Positions 20,078 to 31,666 of a DNA stretch of 64,000 nucleotides are shown here, one piece after another. The DNA comes from Euphorbia lathyris (lineage: Eukaryota > Streptophyta > Magnoliopsida > Malpighiales > Euphorbiaceae). Position 1 is the first letter of the stretch. Each line of letters begins with the position of its first letter. Below the pieces are notes generated by a model. That model did not search any database and had not been told where the DNA came from. It saw nothing but the letters and a program-made list of their open reading frames with translations. Position numbers and translations under genes: made by a program. The stretch is taken from the NCBI RefSeq assembly GCF_963576675.1, contig NC_088916.1, positions 48,423,001 through 48,487,000 of the forward strand. The letters run 5' to 3'.

Positions 20078-21095
20078 CCCCCTTGGGCAGCTGACTTCAG
20101 CTTCTTTGCCGGCGACTCAGCATCTTTCGAAGGAGTCCCAACAGCTTTCTTTTGCGGGCAGCTGGAGCCTTTGTTCTTTTGCGCTTCTTTGGGACAGTCT
20201 CCTTAGCAGGCTGGTCACCACCTTTGGCTTTCTTAACTGGTTGGTTAAACTTCAAGGCACGCAGCGCAGCAGCTGTTATCTCAGAGCCTTGGGCCTGAGT
20301 TTCCTCGAATAGGTCAATCTGATGGTCTATGAGGATTCTGGTTATGAGTGAGCCCAGTCTTAAGGTGCCAGTGCTCCTTTGGAAGCCAGCAATCAAGAAA
20401 ACTGGCATATTGATGGGCTTGTAGGTTAGCATATGCCATATGAAGCATTGCTCGAAGTTTGTCGCTGAGCTAGTACAATTAATCTCAGGGTAGATGTAAT
20501 TGGTCAGCAGTAAGTGTGCCATCTTTTGGTGCTGGCCCATTGATGAACTTGACATTTCTCCAGAATGGCCAGGGGGTTTGCAGAAGGTGGCTTCGTACCC
20601 AGTTCCTTCATGATCACCAGTTCTCCTCAGCTTTATTCCCTCATTCTTCAATTTCAGCAAATTGGCAAGGTAGGTAGGGTTGATAAAGATTGTTTTCTCC
20701 TTTACCACGGTTACTAGGTAGTCCTGGTTATCGTCAGAAACCCACAGATTGTGGTAGAATTCCCTTACTAGGTCAGGGTAAGTTGGATCTCTGATAGAGA
20801 ACAGCTCCGTCCATCCATTCTTCGATATCCATTCACAGAATGGTTGCTCGGTTGTTACAAAAGCCTCAGAGAACCATCTTGAGAAGTCTATCTTCCACTC
20901 TCTAACGTCTTCGAAGACTTTAGAGTAGGTTCTGACTTTGGTCGGCTTTCCTTTAGAGGAGGTAGCTTGGCCAACTTTGCATTTGCTTAGTGTAGTGGCT
21001 TTTATCGTTTCAGGCAGAGTAGTATGCTTAGAAGGTTCATCGGAACTGGTCTTAGGGTGACCGGCACCGGAGATGTTCACTGAAATCTTAGTCAT
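20078..21095 (-). pseudogene. Sirevirus-like extra ORF after pol, 5' third only
   Basis: Best-preserved N-terminal part of this ORF (about 332 codons), starting MTKISVN. It shows the FCEWISKNGW, YPDLVREFYHNL, INPTYLANLLKL, NFEQCFIWHML and TLRLGSLITRILIDHQ blocks uninterrupted. The Lys/Arg-rich segment (KKAKGGDQP onward) follows. The frame slips about 20 codons before the end and the gene stops at the rearrangement junction. Predicted soluble; function unknown. The family call (plant transposon-protein-like) is from memory of conserved motifs. The start is supported by the same ATG in copy 1 and by the TATA box 104-111 bp upstream. Confidence 0.72.
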
Positions 21096-21580
21096 AGTTT
21101 CAGAGAAGGGTTTGGAAGTCTTGAGAGTTTTTACAGAGAGAATGCTTATGCCTGAGAATTCGGTAAGTGTAAAGTGATAAAAATAGGGATTTGCCCATTA
21201 TTTATAGCGGTGAAAAGTGGATCTTATTGAATCCATGTGTCAGTTTTGCCTTGGGATTGTCAACCGACAATGATCCTGGCTTTTATGACACATTCGGTGC
21301 ATACGTCATCCTAGGTGGCTATTCGCGTGCTCTAGCATTAAATGCAACGGATCTTATACTCAGCGTTTAGAATACTAAGCGTTTTATATTCTGAGTGGTC
21401 AGTTTTATACAAACGGATGATTTCTCAGTTTGAGATAACTACTCAGTGCCAATGTTTGCTTAGTATGTGATATTCATTCATTTAGCATTAATCACTCAGC
21501 ATACATCTATTCACTCAGCAAATAATAGATCATTCATCATGTTAATTCACTCAGCATGAATCTATATTAAGAGCTGGAAT
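21096..21580 (-). other. pol to extra-ORF spacer, copy 2
   Basis: Counterpart of 1336-1807: CT-rich leader, TATA at 21199-21206, and degenerate TCACTCAGCAT repeats near 21475-21560. No gene. Confidence 0.6.
21199..21206 (-). promoter_or_regulatory. TATA box of the copy 2 extra ORF
   Basis: TATAAATA on the minus strand in CCGCTATAAATAATGGG, identical in context to 1691-1706 of copy 1. Confidence 0.62.
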
Positions 21581-24500
21581 TTACTGAAGAGGATTAAACA
21601 TACCAATGGCTTCTCTCAATATGCTGAACTGTTCACGAGCCAGTGGCTTTGTGAAGATATCCGCAAGCTGCTCATCCGTTGGGACATAGGTCAGCTTATC
21701 TCACCCTTGAGTACATGGTCTCTAATGAAGTGATGTCTTATGCTGACATGCTTCATCCTGCTGTGTTGAATTGGGTTCTTTGATAGATCAATTGCACTCT
21801 TGTTGTCGCATTTGACCTCAATTGTCTTTGTTTGAATACCATAGTCTTCAAGCTGTTGCTTAATCCATAGGACTTGAGAAACACAGTGTCTAGCAGCAAT
21901 GTACTCAGCTTCAGTGGTAGACAAGGCTACTGACGCCTGCTTCTTACTGAACCAGGATACAAGACAGCTTCCTAAGAAGTGACATCCTCCAGAGGTGCTT
22001 TTTCGTTCAAGCTTGTCTCGTCCATAGTCAGCGTTAGTGTATCCAACGAGTGTAAAACCATGAGTGTTGGGATACCATAGACCTGCGTTCACTGAGCTTT
22101 GCAAATATCTAAGGATTCTTTTTACAGCTATGTAATGAGAACTGAATGTCCGGTCTACTTGCTATTAAGTAAAGTAGAGAGCCTATCATACCTCGATACA
22201 ATTTGCTGTCTACTGACTTACCATTCTCGTCAGCACCAAGGACAGTGTCAGTGCCCATAGGAGTAGATATTGGCTTGCAATTTTCAAGATCATATTTCTT
22301 CAATATCTCCTTGGCATATTTAGCTTGACTGATGAAGATGCCATTTTTCCCTTGTTTGATTTGAAGTCCAAGGAAGAAGTTGAGTTCTCCCATCATTGAC
22401 ATTTCAAACTCAGTCTGCATTTGCTTGCTAAATTCCTTGCACATTGACTCATTAGTAGCACCGAAAATAATATCATCCACATATATTTGAGCCAGCAGGG
22501 TATCTTTACCCTTTCTCTTAATGAATAAGGTTGTATCAGCTTTGCCTCTGACATAGTTTCTAGTCAGCAAGAAACTGGTCAGCCTCTCATACCAAGCACG
22601 TGGTGCTTGCTTGAGGCCGTACAGAGCCTTTTAGAGTTTATAAACGTGGTTTGGGAATTTAGGATCCTCAAGCCCTGGAGGTTGATTAACATAAACTTCC
22701 TCGTTTATAACTCCATTAAGGAATGCACTCTTAACATCCATTTGAAACAGTTTAAAGTTCATATAACTTGCATAAGCGCACAAAATTCTAATAGCCTCTA
22801 GCCTTGCCACTGGGGCAAAGGTGTCACCGTAGTCAATACCTTCTTGCTGACTGTAGCCCTGAGCTACAAGCCTTGCTTTGTTCCTGAGTATATTTCCTCG
22901 TTCATCCAGCTTGTTGCGGAAGACCCATCTTGTTCCAATGGTCTTCTGACTCTTTGGATGTGGCACTAACTCCCATACATCGTTTCTTCTGAATTGGTCA
23001 AGTTCCTTTTGCATTGTGCTCATCCAGAATTCATCTTCCTCAGCATCAGCGAAGTTCTTAGGTTCCTGAACTGTGACGAAGGCTACGTTGCTGAGGTATC
23101 TCCTGAGTTGATTTCTTGTCATCAGGGTATTCTCAGCGGCATCAAGAATGGCACTCTCTGAGTGTCCTCTTGGTATCCTTATCTCCTTTGGTAGATTGAT
23201 GTCTTGTGCTGTCTGTGTTTCAATAATCTCTGCAGGTATAGATTGGTCAGTGAAAACAATTTGAGGTTCACTTTTACCTTTGGTCAGCCCTTGAGGGAAT
23301 GACTCAGTGGCTGGATCTTGATCAGCGGATACTGAGTGTGGATCATCCTCGGTCAGCGGGAGATATCTTCCTGTAGGGTTAGTTTCGTCGAACTCAACAT
23401 GTACTGACTCTTCTAAAACTTGAGTTCGTTTATTGAAAACTCTGTATGCTTTGTTGTTTGTTGAGTAGCCTAAAAAGATAGCTTCATCAGCTTTTGAGTC
23501 AAACTTAGCTAGGCTATCTTTGGTGTTTAAAATAAAACATTTACAGCCAAAGGCACGAAAGTATCCAATGTTGGGCTTTCGTCCTTTCCAAAGTTCGTAG
23601 GGGGTTTTCTTTAGTATAGGTCTAACAAGAGCCCTATTAAGAATATAGCACGCTGTCTTGACAGCTTCTCCCGAAAAATACTTTGAAAGCCTATGCTCAC
23701 TCAGCATTGTCCTGGCTATTTCAACCAAGGTTCTGTTCTTCCTTTCTACAACCCCATTTTGTTGAGGCGTCCTAGGAGCAGAAAAATTATGGTCAATGCC
23801 GCTGGCTTCACAGAATTCAACAAACTGTTGGTTTTTTAATTCTCCACCATTATCACTTCGGATGTGAGCCAGTTTTAGGTCTTTATCATTTTCAAGTTTT
23901 CTAACCAAATTTGGAAAATGTCTCAAAGGTCTCATCATTGCTACTCAGCAAGATGATCCACGTGTACCGAGAGAAGTCATCTACAATGACCAAGGAAAAT
24001 CTTCTTCCACCCAGACTCAGCGGCTGGACTGGACCGAAGAGATCCAAGTGCAGTAACTCTAACGGACGCTTAGTTGAGACAATATTTTTACTATGAAAAG
24101 ATTGTTTGGTTTGTTTTCCAACTTGACAAGCGTGGCATAGTTGATCTTTTTCAAATTTAAGTTCAGGCAGTCCCTCAACCAATTGCTTTCTTGCTAATTT
24201 GGCCAGGAGATCCATGCTTACATCACCAAGTCTCCTGTGCCATAGCCAGGAATTTTCTTCCTTTGACACTAAGCATACAGTTTTTGAAAACTTTTTCTCT
24301 AAGTTCAGCATAAAGACATTATCAATGCGAGGGACAGTTAAAATTAACTCATTAGTCCTACCCTCGAATATTTTACATCCAGTGTTATCAAATATAACTT
24401 TTCTCCCATTATCACATAGCTGAGCTACGCTGAGTAAGTTATATTTGAGTCCGCTGACTAGGGAGACTGACTCAATAGTAGGATTACCTCCAACGGTTCT

Positions 24501-24665
24501 TGACCCTACTATCTTACCCTTTTTGTTGTCTCCAAAACTTACGCTTCCTCCTCGTTTACGCTCAAATGTGATGAACTGAGTTTCATCACCAGTCATATGC
24601 CTCGAGCATGCGCTGTCAATATACCACATCTTTGACTTCTCAGCACATCTCAGGCTTACCTGCAA
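21581..24665 (-). pseudogene. pol: Sirevirus-like pol: protease, integrase, reverse transcriptase, RNase H (broken)
   Basis: Domains in order on the minus strand. Protease has WYIDSACSRHMTGD (about 24620). The pre-integrase zinc finger has LWHRRLGD with CHAC (about 24130-24245). The integrase core has HLDLFGP, IRSDNGGE and QQNGVVERKNRT. Reverse transcriptase has [12 protein letters not shown] and YVDDIIFG (near 22465-22485). RNase H has [12 protein letters not shown]. Lesions: frameshift between 23901 and 23938, a TAA at 22629-22631 beside KALYGLKQ, a 44-bp loss near 22133, and another shift near 21691. The true end is TAA at 21581-21583. It would convert element RNA to cDNA and insert it. 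Order protease-integrase-reverse transcriptase fixes it as Ty1/copia. Confidence 0.92.
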
Positions 24666-24670
24666 TGTAA

Positions 24671-26414
24671 CTAGTTACTCTTAGGTACCCAATTCTTTTT
24701 GGGTCCTTGCTTGTTAGGTTCAACAGGTAAAGCATCATTTTTTATTTTATGGCGACATACTTGAACAGTATGGCCATTCTTTCCACAGAAGTCACAGCTA
24801 ACCTTCCGTTTAGGATTTCTCACTGACTGGTCAGCACCCCAGTGCTGAGCGTGCCAGCACACCTTTGTGGTGTGTCCTTTCTTCCCACAGAAGTCACACT
24901 GGACTTTCCGCTGAGGATTCCATCTCTGCTGACCAGTACCTCGGTACTGAGTATTCAGAGGAATATTTCTTTTGTTTGGAACCTTTACTTGGTTCTGGAT
25001 AGTTGTGACGTCCTTTCTTAGTTTCTTAGAAACTGATTGGACTTCAGAGACAGACTTATGTATGATCTCCATGTTATCATGCAAAGTTGAGTTGTCCTGA
25101 AGAAGGAATCTGAGGTCACTCAGCTTGACCTCTTCAACCTCGTCACAACACCTGCTGAGTGCTCTAACTTTCTTATTACACTTTTTTGACAAGTGTGTAG
25201 AGATCACTCAGGGCATTAACCATTTCATTTCTGAGCTGGGGTAGTGATATTACCTCATTTGATTGCTCCTCGTCATCAGATGCGATGGAGGGGTCAGCAT
25301 GCTCAGAGATGCACGGCTCTGTAAGTTCGTCAGCGATAAAACAAATCTTTGCTGACTCAGTGGCATCAGCTTCTGATGATGAAGACTCATCGCTGTCACT
25401 CCACGTTGCCACCATTGCCTTTTTGCCGTTCTTCCTTTCTTTCCTCAGCGTGGGGCAGCTTGACTTGATATGGCCAGTTTGATGACATTCAAAGCATGTA
25501 ATGGGCTTTGAGTTGTCCTTCTTGTATTTGCTGTCGCTGGACTCATCTTTATACTTATCAAACTTTTTGTAAGGCTTCTTAGAATATTTGTCATTCTTTT
25601 TGAACAGCCTTTCCATCTGCCTGGTGAACATAGCCATCTCTTCATCATCTGTTGAGCTCCCATCAGTGGAGTCAGCTTTCATGACAAGAGATTTTTGCTT
25701 ATTGTCTTCAGACTTTTCCTTCACCTCGAAATTCTTCATTGAGATCTCATGGGTCAGCAGTGAGCTGATGAGTTCATCATATTTGTAGGTGGTTAAGTCT
25801 TGAGCTTCCTCAACAGCAGTCTTCTTTGCTTGCCAGTTTTTAGGAAGACTCCTAAGAATCTTCTTGACTTGTTCTTCCTCAGTGAAGATCTTTCCAAGTC
25901 TCTTGAGCTCGTTGATGATGTTTGTAAACCTTGCATTCATGTCAGAGATTCCCTCATCATCGTTCATCTCGAATAGCTCGTATAGTCTCATCTGCTGGTT
26001 CACCTTGGACTCCTTTACTTTGTTGGTTCCTTTGTAGGTGACCTCCAACTTCTTCCAGATCTCTTGCGCTGACTCATAACCTAATATCTTATTATATTCT
26101 GCAGCATCAAGCGCACAGTGAAGCATGTTTATAGCCGAAGCGTGATTTTGTATCTTCTTGAGATCATCCCCTGTCCATTTGGCCTCAGCTTTGACAACTG
26201 TTTGGCCAGCCACAACCTCAACAGGAACAAATGGGCCTTGGACTATTAAAAGCCATGCACTCATATTTGTTGCCTGAATAAAGTTTTTCATCCTATTCTT
26301 CCAGAAGGTGTAGTTAGACCCGAAGAATAGGGGAGGCCGAGTAATGGACAGCCCCTCAGGTAAAATCTGAGTTGTCTGGTTTCCTGGGAGAAATCGAGTG
26401 TTGTTTTTAGCCAT
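24671..26414 (-). pseudogene. gag: Sirevirus-like gag with three zinc knuckles (frameshifted)
   Basis: First reading frame 26414-25176, 412 codons. The Gag/UBN2-type region (residues about 20-230) has PPLFFGSNYTFWKNRM, ALDAAEYNKI, EIWKKLEVTYKGT and RFTNIINELKRLG. A CCHC knuckle CFECHQTGHIKSSC lies at 307-320, then a Ser/Asp/Glu-rich acidic segment. A frameshift in the 25176-25207 overlap leads to a C-terminal part with a coiled-coil-like stretch. Two further near-identical knuckles follow, CDFCGKKGHTTKVC and CDFCGKNGHTVQVC, 34 residues apart. It ends WVPKSN then TAG at 24671-24673. Pol follows in another frame, either by lesion or by the lineage's gag/pol boundary. It packages element RNA. 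Confidence 0.9.
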
Positions 26415-26460
26415 AGTGGGGATCAGCTCAAGGTAGTTAAACCTTTCACAGTGAGCTTTT

Positions 26461-26474
26461 AAGCTCTGATACCA
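26461..26474 (-). other. primer-binding site, initiator tRNA-Met (copy 2)
   Basis: TGGTATCAGAGCTT on the minus strand, complementary to the tRNA-iMet 3' end, two bases inside the LTR end. Confidence 0.9.
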
Positions 26475-26476
26475 CT

Positions 26477-27719
26477 TGTTGGTCCCTTATAACGTAACAA
26501 GTTAGTTCCAAAGGGGGGGATAGTCAACTGGTGACTAAGTCAGCTTCTTTCTTTGAGTCAGGAGATAGTACTTGAGTCTATTCCTGAACTCAGATACTCA
26601 ATGCAACACAACTCAGTGTGACCTCTTTACTTTGTCAGTTTTGTTTAAGCAAGCAATATATATATTAAGGAGTTTAAGGTTAGAACGATGTTACTCAGCA
26701 GATTTATCCAGGTTCGGCCTCTAAGCCTATGTCCTATCCCCGGAACACGTTCCGAGCTTTCGAATTCTCTACCGAGCTCTTTAACGGTAGAGCATCAAAC
26801 CTTTTACAACTTAGAAGCTGAGTATAACAAGAGTACCTTCCTCTATACCTCTACTCACTCCTAATCTCTTGCTGAGTACTATAACCGAGTACTCAGCCTC
26901 TCCTTTCTAATCTCTAGAAATGATAAAGATTTGTCCTAAACAACAATTGCTAAGACACCTTAGATAATTGAATAATCACTCTAGACTTTTACACGAAAGA
27001 TATATAATTTGGTGTAAGTATTTGTTTTGCTTTTTCTCACAGAACTTTGAGTAGAATTTTGGTCAGCGTAATGGCTTGATGAAGTTCTGTGTTGAATGAA
27101 GCAACTGAAGGGCTCTATTTATAGAGACGTCTGAGGCATCAGTCATTTTGAATTTCGAAATAACCGTTGGAGGGAAACGGCTTCCTGTCGTTGTCACTCA
27201 GTCTTGCTCAGAGCTCTCGACCAATCAGATTTGAGTATCTTCTATCCTCGGTCAGCTTTTAGTCAGTCCGGCAGAATGTCTCTCCATTTATGGTAAGGTC
27301 AACTAGATAGCGTCCTGTGTCTTTTGAACTTTACCCAAAGTGGAAACACTTTGTCTGGAAGTTGTTCTTGCTCAGCTGTTGTCTTGTACTCTTTGTCGAT
27401 TCAACTCAGCAGCTTCATTCTGAAGTTGTTCAACGAAGGTCTTCTAGATCCTTCTCTCGCTGAGTTGCGTTTTGTTCATAACGACAGCGTTTTGCACAAG
27501 CGGGCCGAGTGGTCTTGATCTGTTTGACTTGGGCTTTGACTTCCGTATTGGGCTTTAAGCCATTTAGTCTTTATGTCTTATAAACAATTTAACTCAACAT
27601 TGAACAAACACATTAGTGTAATAAATCAAAGCATTTAAACTTAGTGTGTTTAGAATATATTTAATATTTTACTTAAATAATTTTGTCAAATCAAAATCAT
27701 GTGGAAAGGTGTTTCAACA
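26477..27719 (-). repeat. 5' LTR of Sirevirus-like copy 2
   Basis: 1,243 bp, TGTTGAAACACC to GGACCAACA on the minus strand. TATA box at 27116-27123. Similar to 18783-20077 but lacks about 90 bp near the 3' end. Confidence 0.88.
27116..27123 (-). promoter_or_regulatory. TATA box of copy 2 5' LTR
   Basis: TATAAATA in CTCTATAAATAGAGCCC on the minus strand; candidate promoter of the copy 2 genomic RNA. Confidence 0.68.
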
Positions 27720-28811
27720 CTTATTAGGCTCAATTGGGCTTCCATCAATTAATTAACATCTATCTCTCTTTTAGGTTCCAAGTCTTATGTGTGACCCATT
27801 AGGTTCTTATTGCTTCTAGCCGTATGCAATGTTATTAAATTAATTTTCAAAGAATTATATTTAATCTTTGCATAATGGAATGATGTACAGAGTATGTGAT
27901 TAGCAAGTCCGTAATCATTCCCCCAGAGCTATAAGAAGACAGGTTGATTCTGTCGTTAACCTTTCCGTATTAGTTACAGTATAATTCGATCCTTTATCAA
28001 CTACATCCTTGAATTGAATCTTATGACTATGGATGATGTCAAGTCACATATAGCGAGACGTTCGTTTTACTTGTACAGGCCGAGTCAACTCAAATAGATA
28101 GGTTAAGTGAAATCTGTATTTCAAGTCTTAAGCTATCACCTTGCAAGGATTTAGAGTCGAGTCTTCCACAAGCGATCCTTGGATGTATCTCCCATTCATC
28201 GGGAGTGATAAATTCTCAATCCAATATATAACGATCCCGTAATCACTGTTAAGGATCGTGTTACAATAGAGTCAAAGCGTCACATTCCGTAATCCAGAAT
28301 ACCAATTAATATTCCTTTGAGTCTGAGGATTAGTTATACCTATTAATACCAATGAGATGAACAGGTGACAAGGACGAATCTACCCATCCTATTATCTCAA
28401 ATCGGATCCCCAATCCTGATGAACAACTTTTCATCGGATCTATGTAACTGTCCAGATATCTGTATATATGAAGCTTGTGAGATCAGCTTTCTGTCGGACA
28501 GAAGAGATTGTTACATACAAGTCTCAACAGTGACATGTCAATCCTAAACATATCACTTGACTTGGGGTGGTTTTAAGTTTATTAGTTTATTATAAAGTTT
28601 TGTCTCACTTCATGCTTGTATGAACACTTTATAATCACTTTAAACAAACTTACGGATTTCCTTTTATTAGACTTTATTTAGTGCTTAAAAGGGATTGCCT
28701 TTATATAGTTATAAAACATATATCTCATTAAAACAAATGATATAAAGAACAATTCATTTACATTAAGTTTGTATCCTAGAACAATTTTCTATAGGACACT
28801 AAACCCCAACA
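27720..28811 (-). repeat. 3' LTR of the second copia lineage, truncated
   Basis: Matches 40638-41775 of the 5' LTR, ending at CCCCAACA. The remaining ~720 bp of LTR (counterpart of 39915-40637) is absent because copy 2 starts at 27719. It also lacks about 45 bp near 28250 that the 5' LTR has. Confidence 0.87.
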
Positions 28812-28822
28812 TACTCCCACTT
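28812..28822 (-). other. polypurine tract of the second copia
   Basis: AAGTGGGAGTA on the minus strand, directly before the LTR start TGTTGGGG. Confidence 0.75.
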
Positions 28823-28825
28823 GGA

Positions 28826-30659
28826 CTAAAGCCAATTGTTTCTAAAACTTATCCCAGTAGAATTTAAATGACGATCATGTACTCTCTGGGTTAAAGGCTT
28901 TGTCAACGGATCTGCAACGTTGTCCTCTGTAGGTACTCTTTCTATTCTCACATCTCCTCTAGCCACAATCTCTCTAATGATGTGGTATTGCTTAAGGTAA
29001 TGCTTGGACGCATTATGAGACCGTGGTTCCTTTGCTTGCGGAATGGCTCAATTTGTTATCACAATACAGTGTAATGGGATTTATAATGTCAGGCACCACA
29101 CCAAGTTCTGTAATGAACTTTCTAATCCAAACTGCTTCCTTTGCTGCTTCCACAGCTGCGATATACTCTGACTCGGTCGTAGAGAAAGCTACGCTTCCTT
29201 GCTTGGAACTCTTCCAACTGACCGCGCCCCCATTCAAGATAAACAGGTATCCTGATTGGGATTTAAAATCATTCTCATCTGTGAGATGACTTGCGTTTGA
29301 AAATCCTTCTATTTTCAGATCACCTTCTCCGTACACTAGGAACATATCTTTAGTTCTTCTCAAGTACTTAAGAATGTTCTTGACGGCAATCCAATGCTCG
29401 TCTCCCGGATTCCCTTGGTAACGACTCATTACAGATAACGCGAACGCTACATCAGGTCTAGTTCATAGCATAGCATACATAATCGAACCGATTGCGCTGG
29501 CGTACGGGACTACAACCATGCGTCTTTTGTCATCATCAGTTTTAGGACATTGATGATTGTTTAACTTTACTCCATGTAGCATGGGTAAGTTACCTCGTTT
29601 CGATTCAAGCATGCTAAACCGATTTAGCACCTTTTCAATGTATGTAGCCTGTGAAAGACCAAGCAGTCTTCTCGATCTATCTCTGTAGATCTTTATACCA
29701 AGTATATAAGCTGCTTCACCAAGGTCTTTCATTGAGAAGTTACCAGATAACCATACTTTTACCGACTGTAGTAGAGCAATGTCATTTCCCATTAATAATA
29801 TATCGTCCACATATAGTATGAGAAATGCTATAGAGCTCCCACTTGCTTTCTTGTAAATGCAAGCTTCTTCGCAATTTTGTTCGAAACCAAATTGTTTTAT
29901 GGTTTCGTCAAAACGCTTATTCCAGCTTCTTGATGCTTGCTTGAGTCCATAAATGGATCTCTGAAGTTTGCAAACTTTATTTGCATCCTTCGATATGAAA
30001 CCTTTAGGCTGCATCATATATACATCCTCAAGCAGGTTTCCGTTTAGGAAAGCTATTTTCACATCCATTCGCCAAATCTCATAATCGTAATGAGCGGCAA
30101 TTGCAAGCATGATTCTGATTGATTTGGACATAGCCACAGGAGAGAAAGTTTCGTCATAATCAATTCCTTGCTTCTGACGATATCCGTTCGCTACTAACCT
30201 AGCTTTGTAGGTGCTAACCTTTCCATCCACGTCTGTCTTCTTTTTGAAGATCCATCTGCACCCAATGGGTTTTATCCCTTCGGGTGGATCAACCAAAGTC
30301 CACACTTGGTTAGTATACATGGAATCCATTTCAGAATCCATGGCCTCAAGCCATGCTTTAGAATCTGGACTAGTAAGAGCCTCTTCGTAGTTTTCGAGTT
30401 CGTCGTCTAACACGGGAACCTCATTATCATCTCCCACTAGAAAACCATATCTAACTGGGAGTTCACGAACTCTTTGTGATCTACGAATAGGTGGCACTGG
30501 AGTCTCATCTAATGGGACTCCTTCGGGTACCACAACCGCCTCTGTTGTTTCAGTCGGTGTTTCTTCTTCTTGAACTTCGTCAAGTTCAATCATGCTTACC
30601 TTTTGCGTTTCTTCGAGAAACTCTTTCTCTAAGAAGGTTGCATGTTTGGATACTATCAC
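28826..30659 (-). pseudogene. pol: copia reverse transcriptase and RNase H (broken)
   Basis: Reverse transcriptase with SRSWNKRFDETI, the catalytic motif YVDDILLMG (near 29800-29825) and MKDLGEAAYILGIKI. RNase H has NGGAVSWKSSKQ and FSTTESEYIAAVEAAKEA. An in-frame stop near 29463 interrupts the TRPDV motif. A frame loss near 29013 separates the tail, which reads on towards a TAG at 28826-28828 with a recognisable PTEDNVADPLTK-type ending out of frame. An acidic linker with VPPIRRSQRVRELP precedes the reverse transcriptase (about 30455-30490). Not functional. Confidence 0.9.
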
Positions 30660-31666
30660 TTTCTGATCATCTGGATGATAGAAGTAATATCCACAGTTTC
30701 CTTAGGGTATCCAATGAAGAAACATTTATCAGATTTCGAATCTAGTTTGTCGGACGCAATGCGTTTGACAAATGCTGAACAACCCCATACTCTCATGAAT
30801 GAGAACACGGGTTTCCTACCAACGAACAATTCATATGGTGTGGAACTAGCGGATTTAGTTGGTACTCGATTTAGGGTGAAGAGGGTAGTTTCTAAGGCAT
30901 AGCCCCAGAACGTCTTTGGAAGTAAGGCCATGCTCATCATGGATCATACCATATCTAGTAGGGTACGGTTTGTCCTTTCGGATACACCATTGTGTTGTGG
31001 TGTATAGGGAGGTGTCCATTGTGAGCATATCCCACATTCAGTTAGATAATTCAGAAAATCATCTGAAAGATATTCGCCACCTCGATCAGATCAAAGCGTC
31101 TTTATTTTCTTTCCTAATTGATTTTCTACTTCATTCTTGAAGCATTTGAATTTCTCAAAAGCTTCTGATTTGTGCTTCATCAAGTAGATGTAACCATATC
31201 GGGTATGGTCATCTATGAAGCTTATAAAGAATCTGAATCCTCCTCTTGCTTCGACTGACATAGGACCGCATACATCTGAATGAATGAGTCCTAGAGTGTC
31301 TGATACACGCTCACCTTTATTGCTAAAGGGTGTCTTTGTCATTTTACCTTTTAAACATGATTCGCATGTTTCCAATGATTCAGGATCGATTGGATCTATA
31401 AGCCCATCTGAATGTAGCTTTAGCATGCGTCTCTTGTTTATATGGCCTAAACGATAATGCCACAAGTAAGTTGAATTATCTAGCTTATGTCTTTTGGTAT
31501 CAATTGCAAAAACAGGAATTTTGACATCTAACACATAAATCCCATTTTGTGATATTCCTGAAAAATAAAAGATCGAATCTTTATAAAAATTGCAACTCTT
31601 GTCTTTTATTGAAATACGAAAACCGTCGTCAACAAGACGGCTAATAGAAATAATGTTACGAGACAT
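30656..31666 (-). pseudogene. pol: copia integrase (broken)
   Basis: Pre-integrase finger LWHYRLGHINKRRM with CESCLKGKM (about 31355-31475), then the core with HSDVCGP and FFISFIDDHTRYGYIYL. A TGA at 31091-31093 sits just before SDRGGEY, where the second catalytic Asp lies. PYTPQHNGVSERTNRTLLDM follows, read through another stop near 30947. It ends with FWGYALETTLFTLNRVPTKS, WGCSAFVKR and KCFFIGYP. The frame then shifts into the reverse transcriptase part. It would insert the element cDNA. Confidence 0.87.

Larger units (their letters stand above)
20078..27719 (-). mobile_element. Sirevirus-like Ty1/copia element, copy 2 (3' end lost)
   Basis: From right to left: 5' LTR, initiator-Met primer site, gag, pol, internal TATA, extra ORF. 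The extra ORF is cut at 20078 and the rest of the element, including its 3' LTR, is missing. It is replaced by the copy 1 LTR in opposite orientation. The right end abuts an interrupted LTR of the second copia lineage at 27720, so copy 2 inserted into that LTR. The left flank needed to see its target duplication is gone. Confidence 0.87.
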
